DNA of 64,000 bases. It comes from Marinomonas transparens. GTDB lineage: Bacteria; Pseudomonadota; Gammaproteobacteria; Pseudomonadales; Marinomonadaceae. Made by a program: the position numbers and the translations under genes. How positions within the stretch are numbered: the first letter of the stretch is position 1; each line of letters begins with the position of its first letter. The notes under the pieces were generated by a model. The model made no database searches, was not told the origin of the DNA, and saw only the letters and a list, made by a program, of their open reading frames with translations. The stretch spans positions 17,827 through 81,826 of the forward strand of contig NZ_JAEMNX010000023.1 of assembly GCF_016463975.1 (NCBI RefSeq), given 5' to 3'. This document shows positions 50,640 through 58,561 of this stretch, piece after piece.

Positions 50640-52013
50640 TTGTCTATTATAAAAATATTAGCGGATAACCCAGTGAATCAGATAAATAATACTTATGGGC
50701 TAACGATGCATGCCTCTAGGAATGCGTTGTATGCGGAACTTCATTCCCGTCCTTTTCAAGTTTTAGTCAGTCCAGCACGGGTGAGCTATCTTGCGGTGAT
50801 GACCAGTTCAGAGCAAAAAATCCAAGACTTCGAGCACTTTTGCCAGCTTTATCTGCATTCTAATATGTCTGCCCCCCTAGAGGATGGTGGTTTTTATGAG
50901 GTAGATTTTGGTACTTTTAGGGTACGGCGAGATAAGCATCTTGAGTTCACCGCTTACACCATTATTAGCACTCACTTTGATTCTAGTAACAGTCCATTCG
51001 AGCAAAATGCCTTGTCGCTTTTACCTCAGCAGTGGCTGGAAAAGATTCCCGGTACTGTGATTGCGGGTTTTCATATAGCTGTTGAAGATGCACGTACGCA
51101 GCCAGAGCCAGACCTTGTGGCTGCGAAAGTCTACTTTGAAGATATGCGTTTGGTGGGAAGTCGACCACAAAATGGCGATGCTCAAGTATGGACCAGCTTT
51201 TGCTTGCACAGTGATGATTTTGGGCGCTTTTTAATTTACAACAAGAATATGAGTGATAGTCAGCTTGGCCGTATGGTGCAGCGTATTATAGAGATAGAAA
51301 ACTATCGCTTATTGGCCTTACTTGCTTTGCCCATGGCGCGTAAATACAGTGCTCAACTGGTTCATATGGATGATAGGTTGGCGGCCACAACAGCGTGTTT
51401 ATCAGACCCGAATGAAGTCCTTGATGAGCAAGCGTTATTAGGTGAGTTAATTGACATGGCTGCGTGGGTTGAGGCAACGCGGGCCAAAACAACCTTTCGA
51501 TTTAGTGCCACTAAGGCTTATCACGGCCTTGTCTTAAAGCTGTTAGGTGAGCTGAAAGAAGATGAGGTTTCTGGACACCTTACTCTTACCGAATTCATTA
51601 CTCGCCGTCTGACCCCAGCCGTGCAAACCTGTAGGGCAACAGGCGAGCATTTAGAAAGCCTTTCAATGCGTATCGACCGAGTATCTGACATGATGCGTAC
51701 TCGAGTAGAAATGTCGATTCAGTCACAAAATCAAGCCTTACTCGCCTCTATGGACAAACGCTCGAAGATTCAACTGGCGATGCAACATACGGTCGAGGGT
51801 TTGTCCGTGGCCGCCATTAGTTATTACTCTGTTGGCTTATTGAAATTTATCATTGAAGCTGTGTACGACAAGGGGGTTCAATTTGATAAAACCCTAGTGA
51901 TTGGCCTTTCCGTTCCGTTTGTAGTAGGCGGTGTTTGGTTGGCAACACGACAGATCCATAAGCGTTTTCTGTTGTTGGCAAGGAAAGAAATGCCTGAGTC
52001 AGAACTCAAGTAG
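50640..52013 (+). CDS. DUF3422 family membrane-anchored protein
   Basis: A protein of about 457 residues. The N-terminal ALYAELHSRPF motif is the hallmark of DUF3422. A long helical middle follows (LTEFITRRLTPAVQTCRATGEHLESL...), and two hydrophobic helices near the C-terminus (about 375-398 and 415-440) flank a short loop. Function is unknown. The start is uncertain: TTG 50640, GTG 50673 and ATG 50706 are in frame, and only the residues from LTMHASRNALYAELHSRPF match the family securely. Confidence 0.85.
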   Translation: MSIIKILADNPVNQINNTYGLTMHASRNALYAELHSRPFQVLVSPARVSYLAVMTSSEQKIQDFEHFCQLYLHSNMSAPLEDGGFYEVDFGTFRVRRDKHLEFTAYTIISTHFDSSNSPFEQNALSLLPQQWLEKIPGTVIAGFHIAVEDARTQPEPDLVAAKVYFEDMRLVGSRPQNGDAQVWTSFCLHSDDFGRFLIYNKNMSDSQLGRMVQRIIEIENYRLLALLALPMARKYSAQLVHMDDRLAATTACLSDPNEVLDEQALLGELIDMAAWVEATRAKTTFRFSATKAYHGLVLKLLGELKEDEVSGHLTLTEFITRRLTPAVQTCRATGEHLESLSMRIDRVSDMMRTRVEMSIQSQNQALLASMDKRSKIQLAMQHTVEGLSVAAISYYSVGLLKFIIEAVYDKGVQFDKTLVIGLSVPFVVGGVWLATRQIHKRFLLLARKEMPESELK

Positions 52014-52100
52014 TAGTGTTCGGTTATTCTCGATTTTAGCCTTTATTAAATGAAAGTGGTTTATAGCATATTACACAAACACGATTAGTTAGGGGTTGGC

Positions 52101-53087
52101 ATGTATACAGACGAAGACTTAAATACGGCAATTGAGAAAGGGATTTTTACCAAATCGTCCGTTGTCGAGTTTAGACGTTTAATAGCAGGTTTAAATGGCT
52201 CTCCATCGGTAGATGAAGAAAACTTTAAGTTGGTGGGAGGTTTTAACGACATTTTTGTTGTAATTGCTTGCGGCTTACTGCTTGTTTCTGCTTTTTGGGT
52301 GTTTCAGGCTGTATATGACAGTTTAGGGTTGGCAGTATTTGCGATGTTGTCTTGGGTCTTGGCGGAGTTCTTTGTGCGCAAGCGTAAAATGGCGTTGCCT
52401 GCTATTGCTTTGCTATTAGCCTTTGTTGGCAGTGTCTTTCTGGTGGTTATTTCTTTGAGCCCTAACCCGGATGACGTGGTTTTTACCTTTGCCACGGCGG
52501 TCTCGACTCTTGCTGCTATATTACATTGGCGACGTTTTAGAGTGCCTATTACTGTTGCGGTAGGTACTGCTGCTGCGTTAGGGTTGGCTGTAACGGTTAT
52601 CACTAACGCTTTCCCCGAGAGTAAAAATATTTTGCTTCTGTTGGCTTTTTTAGGCGGTATTGTGGCCTTTACGTTTGCCATGTATTGGGATTCATCGGAT
52701 ACGAAGCGTACCTCTTATAAATCAGATGTGGCGTTTTGGTTGCACTTGTTGTCTGCTCCTTTGATTATTCATCCTGTTTTTTCTAGTTTGGGGGTATTAG
52801 AAGGTAATGAAAGCTTGGGCAATATGCTGGCCATTGTTGCTTTATATGTATTGATGACTGGTGTTTCTATCGCTATCGACCGTCGTGTCTTTATGGTGTC
52901 GTCGTTGGTTTATGTGGTGTATGCCTTATCTAGTTTGATTGAGAATTATGGTGGTGTTGGTTACAGCTTTGCGGCAACCGGAGTGGTTGTCGGCGGCGCT
53001 CTGCTATTATTGTCTGCTTATTGGCATAGAGTAAGGGCACTGATTTTGACTAGGCTACCTGATCTAATACAGCAAAAAATCCCATAA
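52101..53087 (+). CDS. Multi-pass membrane protein of unknown function
   Basis: A 328-residue protein. A soluble N-terminal helix pair of about 55 residues (YTDEDLNTAIEKGIFTKSSV) resembles the start of DUF2157-type proteins. About nine to ten hydrophobic helices follow. No catalytic or transport signature is recognised. It starts 87 nt after the DUF3422 gene on the same strand and may be co-transcribed. The ATG has an AGGGG site a few nucleotides upstream. Confidence 0.7.
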   Translation: MYTDEDLNTAIEKGIFTKSSVVEFRRLIAGLNGSPSVDEENFKLVGGFNDIFVVIACGLLLVSAFWVFQAVYDSLGLAVFAMLSWVLAEFFVRKRKMALPAIALLLAFVGSVFLVVISLSPNPDDVVFTFATAVSTLAAILHWRRFRVPITVAVGTAAALGLAVTVITNAFPESKNILLLLAFLGGIVAFTFAMYWDSSDTKRTSYKSDVAFWLHLLSAPLIIHPVFSSLGVLEGNESLGNMLAIVALYVLMTGVSIAIDRRVFMVSSLVYVVYALSSLIENYGGVGYSFAATGVVVGGALLLLSAYWHRVRALILTRLPDLIQQKIP

Positions 53088-53337
53088 ATGAAAGCGGATT
53101 AAATCGACGGCTTTATGGTATTCATATTTTAGGGGGAGCATGCTGCCGAAATAAAGCTATCTATTCGTTTTTTATCTCTATAGTATGGCACTTCAAGCTA
53201 GAAAGAAGTCTATAATTATTAACTCTGAAATACGTTGTTTTATTCATAAAATCCTCGTCCTGAAGTTTCTAAGTACCAGCCTATTTTTTGCACATTCAGC
53301 CTATTGAAGGCTATTCATTAAACTCAGGAGATTATTT

Positions 53338-53547
53338 ATGTCTAATACAGTGAAAGGAACCGTTAAGTGGTTCAACGAAATTAAAGGTTTTGGTTTCATT
53401 GAACAAGAATCTGGTCCAGATGTGTTCGCACATTTCAGTGCTATTGCTAGCTCAGGATTCAAAACCTTGGCCGAAGGCCAACAAGTAGAGTTCGTTGTTA
53501 CTGCTGGTCAAAAAGGTCCTCAAGCAGAGAATATTACAGTACTTTAA
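53338..53547 (+). CDS. Cold-shock domain protein (CspA family)
   Basis: A 69-residue single-domain RNA/DNA chaperone with both nucleic-acid motifs: GFGFIEQ (RNP1) and VFAHFSAI (RNP2), plus KWFNEIKGF. The 5' region is long (about 250 bp without a gene), as is common for cold-regulated csp mRNAs, and contains a small AGCCTATTGAAGGCT hairpin about 35 nt before the start. A good site CAGGAG precedes the ATG. It ends in a very stable terminator. Confidence 0.95.
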   Translation: MSNTVKGTVKWFNEIKGFGFIEQESGPDVFAHFSAIASSGFKTLAEGQQVEFVVTAGQKGPQAENITVL

Positions 53548-53566
53548 TTAGTTACTAAGAATATTT

Positions 53567-53602
53567 AAGAAAGGGTAAGTTCTTCGGAACTTACCCTTTC
53601 TT
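53567..53602. terminator. Strong terminator with a C(UUCG)G tetraloop
   Basis: Perfect 16-bp arms (AAGAAAGGGTAAGTTC and complement) close on a TTCG loop, the stable C-UUCG-G tetraloop in RNA. It ends the cold-shock gene. Confidence 0.95.
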
Positions 53603-53946
53603 TGTTTTGAAGGTTTAGCTTTTTCCCGTATCGAGGCCATCCGTGTCACGAGTAAAGTATAGTCCCGTCTAGTATTTTCATTTCATAGGGGTGAATAATT
53701 TCCCTAGCCAGAAGATAGCAAAAGAAGTTCCGAAGGGAGTGAGGGGTAAACCCTTGGGCTCCAGATATTTTAGAAGGTAGAGAAGGCGTCTTTCTCTCGT
53801 TGTAGGAGCCGTTTCAAGTTTTTCTCAAGTAAGGCCATAAGGTGTTATCAAAAAATTACATATCATTCACGTTTCACTCGGTTAATGACGCTGCACATTA
53901 CATTACATTACGTTAATATACGCATTTTTACGCTTTGGGTGGCTTT
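53603..53946. other. Intergenic region before the sensor kinase
   Basis: About 340 bp with no supported gene. The right part before 53947 contains short direct CATTA repeats near 53897-53911. Otherwise no operator, RNA or repeat match to the rest of the window is seen. Confidence 0.4.
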
Positions 53947-55854
53947 GTGAAACTTATTAGACAATTGGTGGTATTAGGATTCCTTATACCATTTTTGTTA
54001 CATGCGAAAGCCTTGAGTATAGGTGAGGACATTCCTTATTTTTATTATGAGGATAAAACAGGCTCTTTAACTCTAGAGCAGTTTTTGAATGTCCCTAAAA
54101 AACATCTCATTAAATCTAATAAAGCTTTATCAAAAGGCTATACCAAGTCTACATTCTGGATAAAAGCCAACGTAGATCATAAAGCTTTTGTAGGTGATGA
54201 GTACTGGTTTGAAATATTGCCTATTTTCTTAGACAAAGTAGAGTTCTACTACAAACCAAATGATGGTGTTCGCCCGTGGATGAATCGTTCCGCAGGAGAT
54301 CTAAATGGTAGTGGGAAATGGGATGTAGATTATAGAGCACCTATTTTTATATTACCTAAGACATTAAAAGGTTATTCAATAGTAATTAAAGTATCTACGT
54401 CGAGTTCGATGCTTTTAGATGTGAAAGTTTGGGAGGAAAAAGAATTTATTGTTTCTTCCTTAAAAGAGAATTCTTTTTGGAATTTTTTCTTTGGCCTTTT
54501 TTCTTTTGCTGCTGTTGTTCTATTGGTGCTGGCTTTAGTGCTGAGAAAACGTATTTTTTGGGTTTCTTTTTCTGCTTATGTTGTGTATTTAAATCTTTTT
54601 TGTATGCATGGTTATTATGAGTGGTTTTTTGGAAAAAGCCCTTTCCATATACAGCATTATTTGACATCTATATTATTTATTTCTGTGTTTAGTGTTGCGT
54701 TATTAGCTTTTTCTGAAATGTTAGGTTTGCGGGAAAGATTTGATAAAATATATAGGGTGATATTGGTTTTGTCATTTCTTATATTTTCTCAATCAGCTCT
54801 TATTTTTTTTGATATGTATTTTTTTTCTATTAGGTTTGTTTTGGTTTTGTTTTTCTTTGGAAGTTATTTAATTTTGGTTTGTTATTTTTATAGCCTTTTC
54901 AAGTTTGATTTTAGTGTTCTTTATTTTTTGGTTGGGTTAGGGGTTATGGCCATAATGTCGATATTGTTTCTTAGAATATCTGTTTTAAATGGCTTTGATG
55001 TATATCCTGGACAAAGAGATAGTTTTTGGCAGGTTGTGGTTTCTATTAGCGTTATTGCTGTTATGGCAGGGGCAATAATTAAAATATATAAAGAAAGGAT
55101 ATTTAATATTGAGAGGAGGGGGTTGGTAAGAGAGTTGAATGTAGAAAGGGAAACTCGGTTTAACCAAAGGCAATTAGTGAGCATGATTTCGCATGAGTTT
55201 CGTACCTCGCTTTCGATTATTTCTGGAGCCATAACAAACCTAAAGTCTTTGTCTAATCTTGATGCTCAAGTGACTAAAAGGTATGAGCGTATTGAACGTG
55301 CGAATGCAAGGTTGATACAACTAACAGATAACTGTTTAGCTGATGATAGAGTGTCATCAGCATCACTCACTATGTCTTTTAAAACGGCAAACCTATCCGA
55401 GATACTTTTATCAGCAACAAGGGTCGTGAATTTCTCAGATCACCATAATATGAATGTTAGTTTTAATGGTATGGAAGTGAGTTTGTTAGAGTTACCAGAG
55501 CTTTTAATTAAAGCTGATGATGCTATGTTACAAATTGCTCTTTCGAATGTGTTTGATAATGCATTGAAATATATGGAGGAAGGTGATGTAAATGTAGAGG
55601 TTTATGAATATGACAATTCATATTTTATTAATGTGATAGATCATGGGGATGGTATCGATAAAGGTATGGAAAATGAAATTTTTGAAAAATATAGAAAAGT
55701 AACGCGAGGAGATAGTGCAAGCAAACCTGGAGTGGGTTTTGGACTTTATGTTTGCAAGCAAATAATGTTAGGGCATGACGGGGATGTTAGGTTGCTCGGT
55801 AATTCAGATCAAGGATGTTGTTTTGAATTTAGAATACCAAAAAAATTAGATTGA
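53947..55854 (+). CDS. 7TM-type sensor histidine kinase (7TMR-DISM)
   Basis: A membrane kinase of 635 residues. It has a signal peptide (MKLIRQLVVLGFLIPFLLHAKA), a periplasmic 7TMR-DISMED2-like ligand domain (about 25-170, with TKSTFWIKANV), seven TM helices (about 180-380) and a short coiled segment. HisKA follows, with His in QLVSMISHEFRTSLS, then HATPase (NVFDNALKYMEEG, DHGDGI, GVGFGLYVCKQ). GTG 53947 is chosen as it gives a proper signal peptide. The ligand is likely an extracellular small molecule. The gene is AT-rich compared with the window. It overlaps the region just before the response regulator. Confidence 0.88.
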   Translation: MKLIRQLVVLGFLIPFLLHAKALSIGEDIPYFYYEDKTGSLTLEQFLNVPKKHLIKSNKALSKGYTKSTFWIKANVDHKAFVGDEYWFEILPIFLDKVEFYYKPNDGVRPWMNRSAGDLNGSGKWDVDYRAPIFILPKTLKGYSIVIKVSTSSSMLLDVKVWEEKEFIVSSLKENSFWNFFFGLFSFAAVVLLVLALVLRKRIFWVSFSAYVVYLNLFCMHGYYEWFFGKSPFHIQHYLTSILFISVFSVALLAFSEMLGLRERFDKIYRVILVLSFLIFSQSALIFFDMYFFSIRFVLVLFFFGSYLILVCYFYSLFKFDFSVLYFLVGLGVMAIMSILFLRISVLNGFDVYPGQRDSFWQVVVSISVIAVMAGAIIKIYKERIFNIERRGLVRELNVERETRFNQRQLVSMISHEFRTSLSIISGAITNLKSLSNLDAQVTKRYERIERANARLIQLTDNCLADDRVSSASLTMSFKTANLSEILLSATRVVNFSDHHNMNVSFNGMEVSLLELPELLIKADDAMLQIALSNVFDNALKYMEEGDVNVEVYEYDNSYFINVIDHGDGIDKGMENEIFEKYRKVTRGDSASKPGVGFGLYVCKQIMLGHDGDVRLLGNSDQGCCFEFRIPKKLD

Positions 55855-55880
55855 CTTGGTATTTAATCGAGGTTCTTATT

Positions 55881-56615
55881 TTGATATATAGAAAACCAAA
55901 TATTGCTATTGTTGAAGACAATGATGATTTACGAGATGATCTTTCATTTTTTTTACGTGAAAATGGTTATCCTGTGTGGTGTTGTAGTAGTGCTGAGCTT
56001 TTTTGGCGACAATTACATACAGAATCAACAGATATTGTATTAGTTGATATTGGACTGCCCGGAGAGGATGGATTTGGTGTTGTAAAACATCTTAATGAGT
56101 TCAAAGAGTATGGTTTAATTATAATTACGGCAAGGGGTGCGCAGAAAGATAAATTAAATGGCTTACAGAGTGGAGCTGATTTATATCTAATAAAGCCGAT
56201 AAATTTTTCTGTACTAACTGAAAAGATTGACACACTCTGGCATAGGATTTGTGATGGTAAGGCGAGTGCCGATATAGAGCATAGTGGTGAGATAATAGAA
56301 AAAAATATACCGACTGAAGGTATTGGTATTGATTGGCGACTAGGCGATGATTGTAAATTAGTAACCTTTGATGGTGCATCAATATCATTGTCTCCGCAAG
56401 AATATATATTGCTTAGAGAGCTGATGAGTTCAGTTGATCAGGTGATCAGTAAGTTGGATCTGCATCAGATCTTATTTGGTCACGTTGATGAGGTTGATGT
56501 TCATCGGATAGATGTACTTTTAAGTCGCCTCCGTATCAAGCTACGATCAAAAGAAATTAAGTTGCCTATTCGTACTTTATTTGGAAAAGGCCTAGTTTTT
56601 AGGTCAAATGATTAA
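55881..56615 (+). CDS. OmpR-family response regulator
   Basis: A 244-residue regulator. The receiver has acidic pocket VEDNDDLRDD, phosphoacceptor Asp in IVLVDIGLPGEDG and Lys in YLIKPINF. The winged helix (about 155-240) has the SLSPQEYILLREL start and a VHRIDVLLSRLRIKL recognition region. TTG 55881 is chosen because GAGG lies 8 nt upstream; a longer frame from 55851 overlaps the kinase stop. It is the partner of the kinase just upstream. A triple direct repeat 15 nt after its stop is a candidate binding site. Confidence 0.85.
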   Translation: MIYRKPNIAIVEDNDDLRDDLSFFLRENGYPVWCCSSAELFWRQLHTESTDIVLVDIGLPGEDGFGVVKHLNEFKEYGLIIITARGAQKDKLNGLQSGADLYLIKPINFSVLTEKIDTLWHRICDGKASADIEHSGEIIEKNIPTEGIGIDWRLGDDCKLVTFDGASISLSPQEYILLRELMSSVDQVISKLDLHQILFGHVDEVDVHRIDVLLSRLRIKLRSKEIKLPIRTLFGKGLVFRSND

Positions 56616-56629
56616 TTTTTTTTGATTTA

Positions 56630-56656
56630 TTGAGAGTCTTGAGAGGATTGAGACTG
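56630..56656. promoter_or_regulatory. Triple 9-bp direct repeat, candidate regulator binding site
   Basis: Three adjacent nine-base repeats each beginning TTGAGA (TTGAGAGTC, TTGAGAGGA, TTGAGACTG). The last two repeats and following bases recur at 58175-58195 with one change in 21. OmpR-family regulators bind such direct repeats; the position between the regulator gene and its downstream genes makes it a candidate target. Confidence 0.5.
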
Positions 56657-56730
56657 ACATTCTATTTTTCTAGCAAAGATAATATGTATGACTTTGTAGT
56701 TATACGTCGCTCTTTGTTAGGAGGATTCGG

Positions 56731-57120
56731 ATGTTTTTCAATAAAAAATTAGCCGAGCTATTGGATTTTGTGTTGTTCATAGGAAGGGTTCGCGCTGAAC
56801 CCTTGAGAATGAAGAGCAGCTTGACGAATCTAAGGAATAATCACGCCCATACTATTCAGATTGGGCAGGGTCTTGTTGTCGTAACACAGCTCAAATCGAC
56901 CCACCTCAATTTAGAAGATAGTGTTAAAACTCAAGCCAAGTTCGAAAACACGCAAACAAATAACAGAAAAAGCTACATAAGCGATGTATCGGTGCCTAAT
57001 TATAGCGATACATTGATCTTCTCTCTTCTGAATACCTCATTCCCGAATAGTGTCGACGAATTGCTTAATATATCGACTGATGAGGTCTTTTTATTTAATT
57101 CAACAGGCAGTGCAGCATGA
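56731..57120 (+). CDS. Orphan protein upstream of the adhesin
   Basis: A 129-residue protein with no recognisable family, signal peptide or transmembrane segment. It starts MFFNKKLAELLDFVLFIGRVR and is polar and Ser/Asn/Thr-rich afterwards (ENTQTNNRKSYISD). A strong AGGAGG sits 6 nt before the ATG, which is the main evidence that it is translated. It lies between the triple direct repeat and a second repeated motif. Confidence 0.55.
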   Translation: MFFNKKLAELLDFVLFIGRVRAEPLRMKSSLTNLRNNHAHTIQIGQGLVVVTQLKSTHLNLEDSVKTQAKFENTQTNNRKSYISDVSVPNYSDTLIFSLLNTSFPNSVDELLNISTDEVFLFNSTGSAA

Positions 57121-57170
57121 GTAGATCGATGATGAGATCACTGGGTTCACGATAGCTTACATAGTATGGA

Positions 57171-57190
57171 AAACTCATCTTATCTAGTTT
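57171..57190. promoter_or_regulatory. 20-bp motif, copy 1
   Basis: AAACTCATCTTATCTAGTTT recurs at 58450 with one change. It contains AAACT and AGTTT as inverted ends. It lies ahead of the TPR gene, as the second copy lies ahead of the adhesin gene. Confidence 0.5.
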
Positions 57191-57399
57191 GAGTATCTAC
57201 TTAAGGTAGCTAGTTTTATTCGTTACTTGATTTTTTGTATTGAGATTAGGGGTAAAGACTATGTCTAGCGCTGAAAATTTGCATGATTATGAAAGCGGTT
57301 ACATTTATGGGTTTTGCACCAGCAAAAAATAGCTTGGCAAAGGTCTTAATTATTCAAGATGCACTAAAGCGTCGGCTTGTTATTTATGAGGTGAAACTT

Positions 57400-58074
57400 A
57401 TGTCTGAGAACATTGTGAGATTGCGTTGTTTGGTGGCGGACCAGCAGTTTAACGAATTGAAAATTAAGTGCTTGGCGTTATTAACCGAGAGCTTTTCAGT
57501 GAAGGGGCTGTCATTAAAGGTATTGCCAGTAAAGGTGTTGTTGGCATTGGCTTATGCTCATTTAGGTGAGTTTGAGAAGCTTTCTAAAAGTTTAGCTTCG
57601 CTTGAAGTACAGCAGGATGCTTTGGATAACGATGCCTTATGTGATTTAGCGGCGGTCTATATAGTGCGCCAGCAGCTTGATCGGGCTTGTATTTTATTAG
57701 AGAGGGTTATTGAGCAAGTGCCAGAACATGACTTAGCGTTGGCGCGTTTAGGGTGGTGTCATATGGCGCAAGGTGAATCGGAACGAGCTTTGGCATTATT
57801 TGAGCGTTCTTTGGTTATTCAACCTCAACGCATGGCAGTTAAGTTAAATCGTATTCAATTGTTGATCGGCTTGTACGATAAAAAAGCGGCACGAAGTGAT
57901 GTGTTGCCTGCTGTTCCATCGGCGTTGGAAGACGCCGCCATTCTTTTGACAACCCAGCAGGGTAGCGCACCACAGGTGCTATGGAAAAGTTATGAGAACC
58001 GTTTGCAGCGTTTGCGATTGTGTTGGTGGGTGGTGCTTGAAGAGTATGGTTCGCTGTTGCGGAGTTTTGGTTAA
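57400..58074 (+). CDS. TPR-like protein next to the giant adhesin
   Basis: A protein of 224 residues made mainly of helical repeats. TPR-type units run from about residue 50 to 150 (VLLALAYAHLGEFEKL, AVYIVRQQLDRACILLERVIE, ALARLGWCHMAQGESERALALFERSL). An unusual C-terminal tail (RLCWWVVLEEYGSLLRSF) ends it. ATG 57400 has GAGGTGAAACTT upstream and begins MSENIV; the longer frame from 57283 has no support. TPR proteins often scaffold protein complexes; proximity to the adhesin suggests a role in its secretion or control, not proven. A 23-codon frame at 57261 has a start region resembling that of the adhesin. Confidence 0.65.
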   Translation: MSENIVRLRCLVADQQFNELKIKCLALLTESFSVKGLSLKVLPVKVLLALAYAHLGEFEKLSKSLASLEVQQDALDNDALCDLAAVYIVRQQLDRACILLERVIEQVPEHDLALARLGWCHMAQGESERALALFERSLVIQPQRMAVKLNRIQLLIGLYDKKAARSDVLPAVPSALEDAAILLTTQQGSAPQVLWKSYENRLQRLRLCWWVVLEEYGSLLRSFG

Positions 58075-58165
58075 GCCTTCTTCTAAATACGAGGCGAAGA
58101 GTTATTTGTTCTTTTTGACGGTGTTGATGAAATATTCAGACTAGATGGTCAAATTTCTTTATTTA

Positions 58166-58192
58166 TAGAGAGGTTTGAGAGGGTTGAGACTG
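58166..58192. promoter_or_regulatory. Triple 9-bp direct repeat, copy 2
   Basis: TAGAGAGGT, TTGAGAGGG, TTGAGACTG in tandem; the last two repeat units match the copy at 56639 in 17 of 18 positions. It lies about 370 bp before the adhesin start. Confidence 0.5.
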
Positions 58193-58449
58193 ACAATCAA
58201 TGATTTTAGCGAATAAAGTGTAACAAATTATTGTTTTTTGTAATTTCATGGTTTTTTTCGTGATTTTATTTTTCTAGTTTTTTGAGTTTAAAACCAATGG
58301 CGGTTTTGATGAGGCAGTTCTTTGAGGCTGTCGGTGTTGATTCAGTGACGCTGAAAAGCGAGTTAACGCCCCTGTTGCCAAAGTACGTTTTTATTATTCA
58401 AGTTGAGCAAGGGCTCATATAGGGTCCTACATATTTGCGGAACAGTAGC

Positions 58450-58469
58450 AAACTCATCTTACCTAGTTT
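58450..58469. promoter_or_regulatory. 20-bp motif, copy 2
   Basis: AAACTCATCTTACCTAGTTT, one change from the copy at 57171. It lies 92 bp before the adhesin start codon, a promoter-proximal position. Confidence 0.5.
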
Positions 58470-58561
58470 ATGTGACATGCACGACTGATTTCCAATTCAT
58501 TATTTAATACTCACCTTTGACTTTATATTGCGCAGAGGGAGGAAAATAGAGGTAAAAGATT

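Larger units (their letters stand above)
58075..58561. promoter_or_regulatory. Adhesin upstream region with motif copies
   Basis: Nearly 490 bp before the adhesin. It contains the second copy of the direct repeat (58166-58192) and of the 20-bp motif (58450-58469). A 41-codon frame at 58299-58424 (MAVLMRQFFEAVGV...) has no clear ribosome binding site and resembles nothing I know. The adhesin start itself is preceded by AGAGGTAAAAGATT. Confidence 0.45.

Noticed and set aside
58299..58424. 41-codon frame ahead of the adhesin
   Set aside because: No ribosome binding site and no convincing resemblance to the 129-residue gene; kept only as a note in the upstream region.
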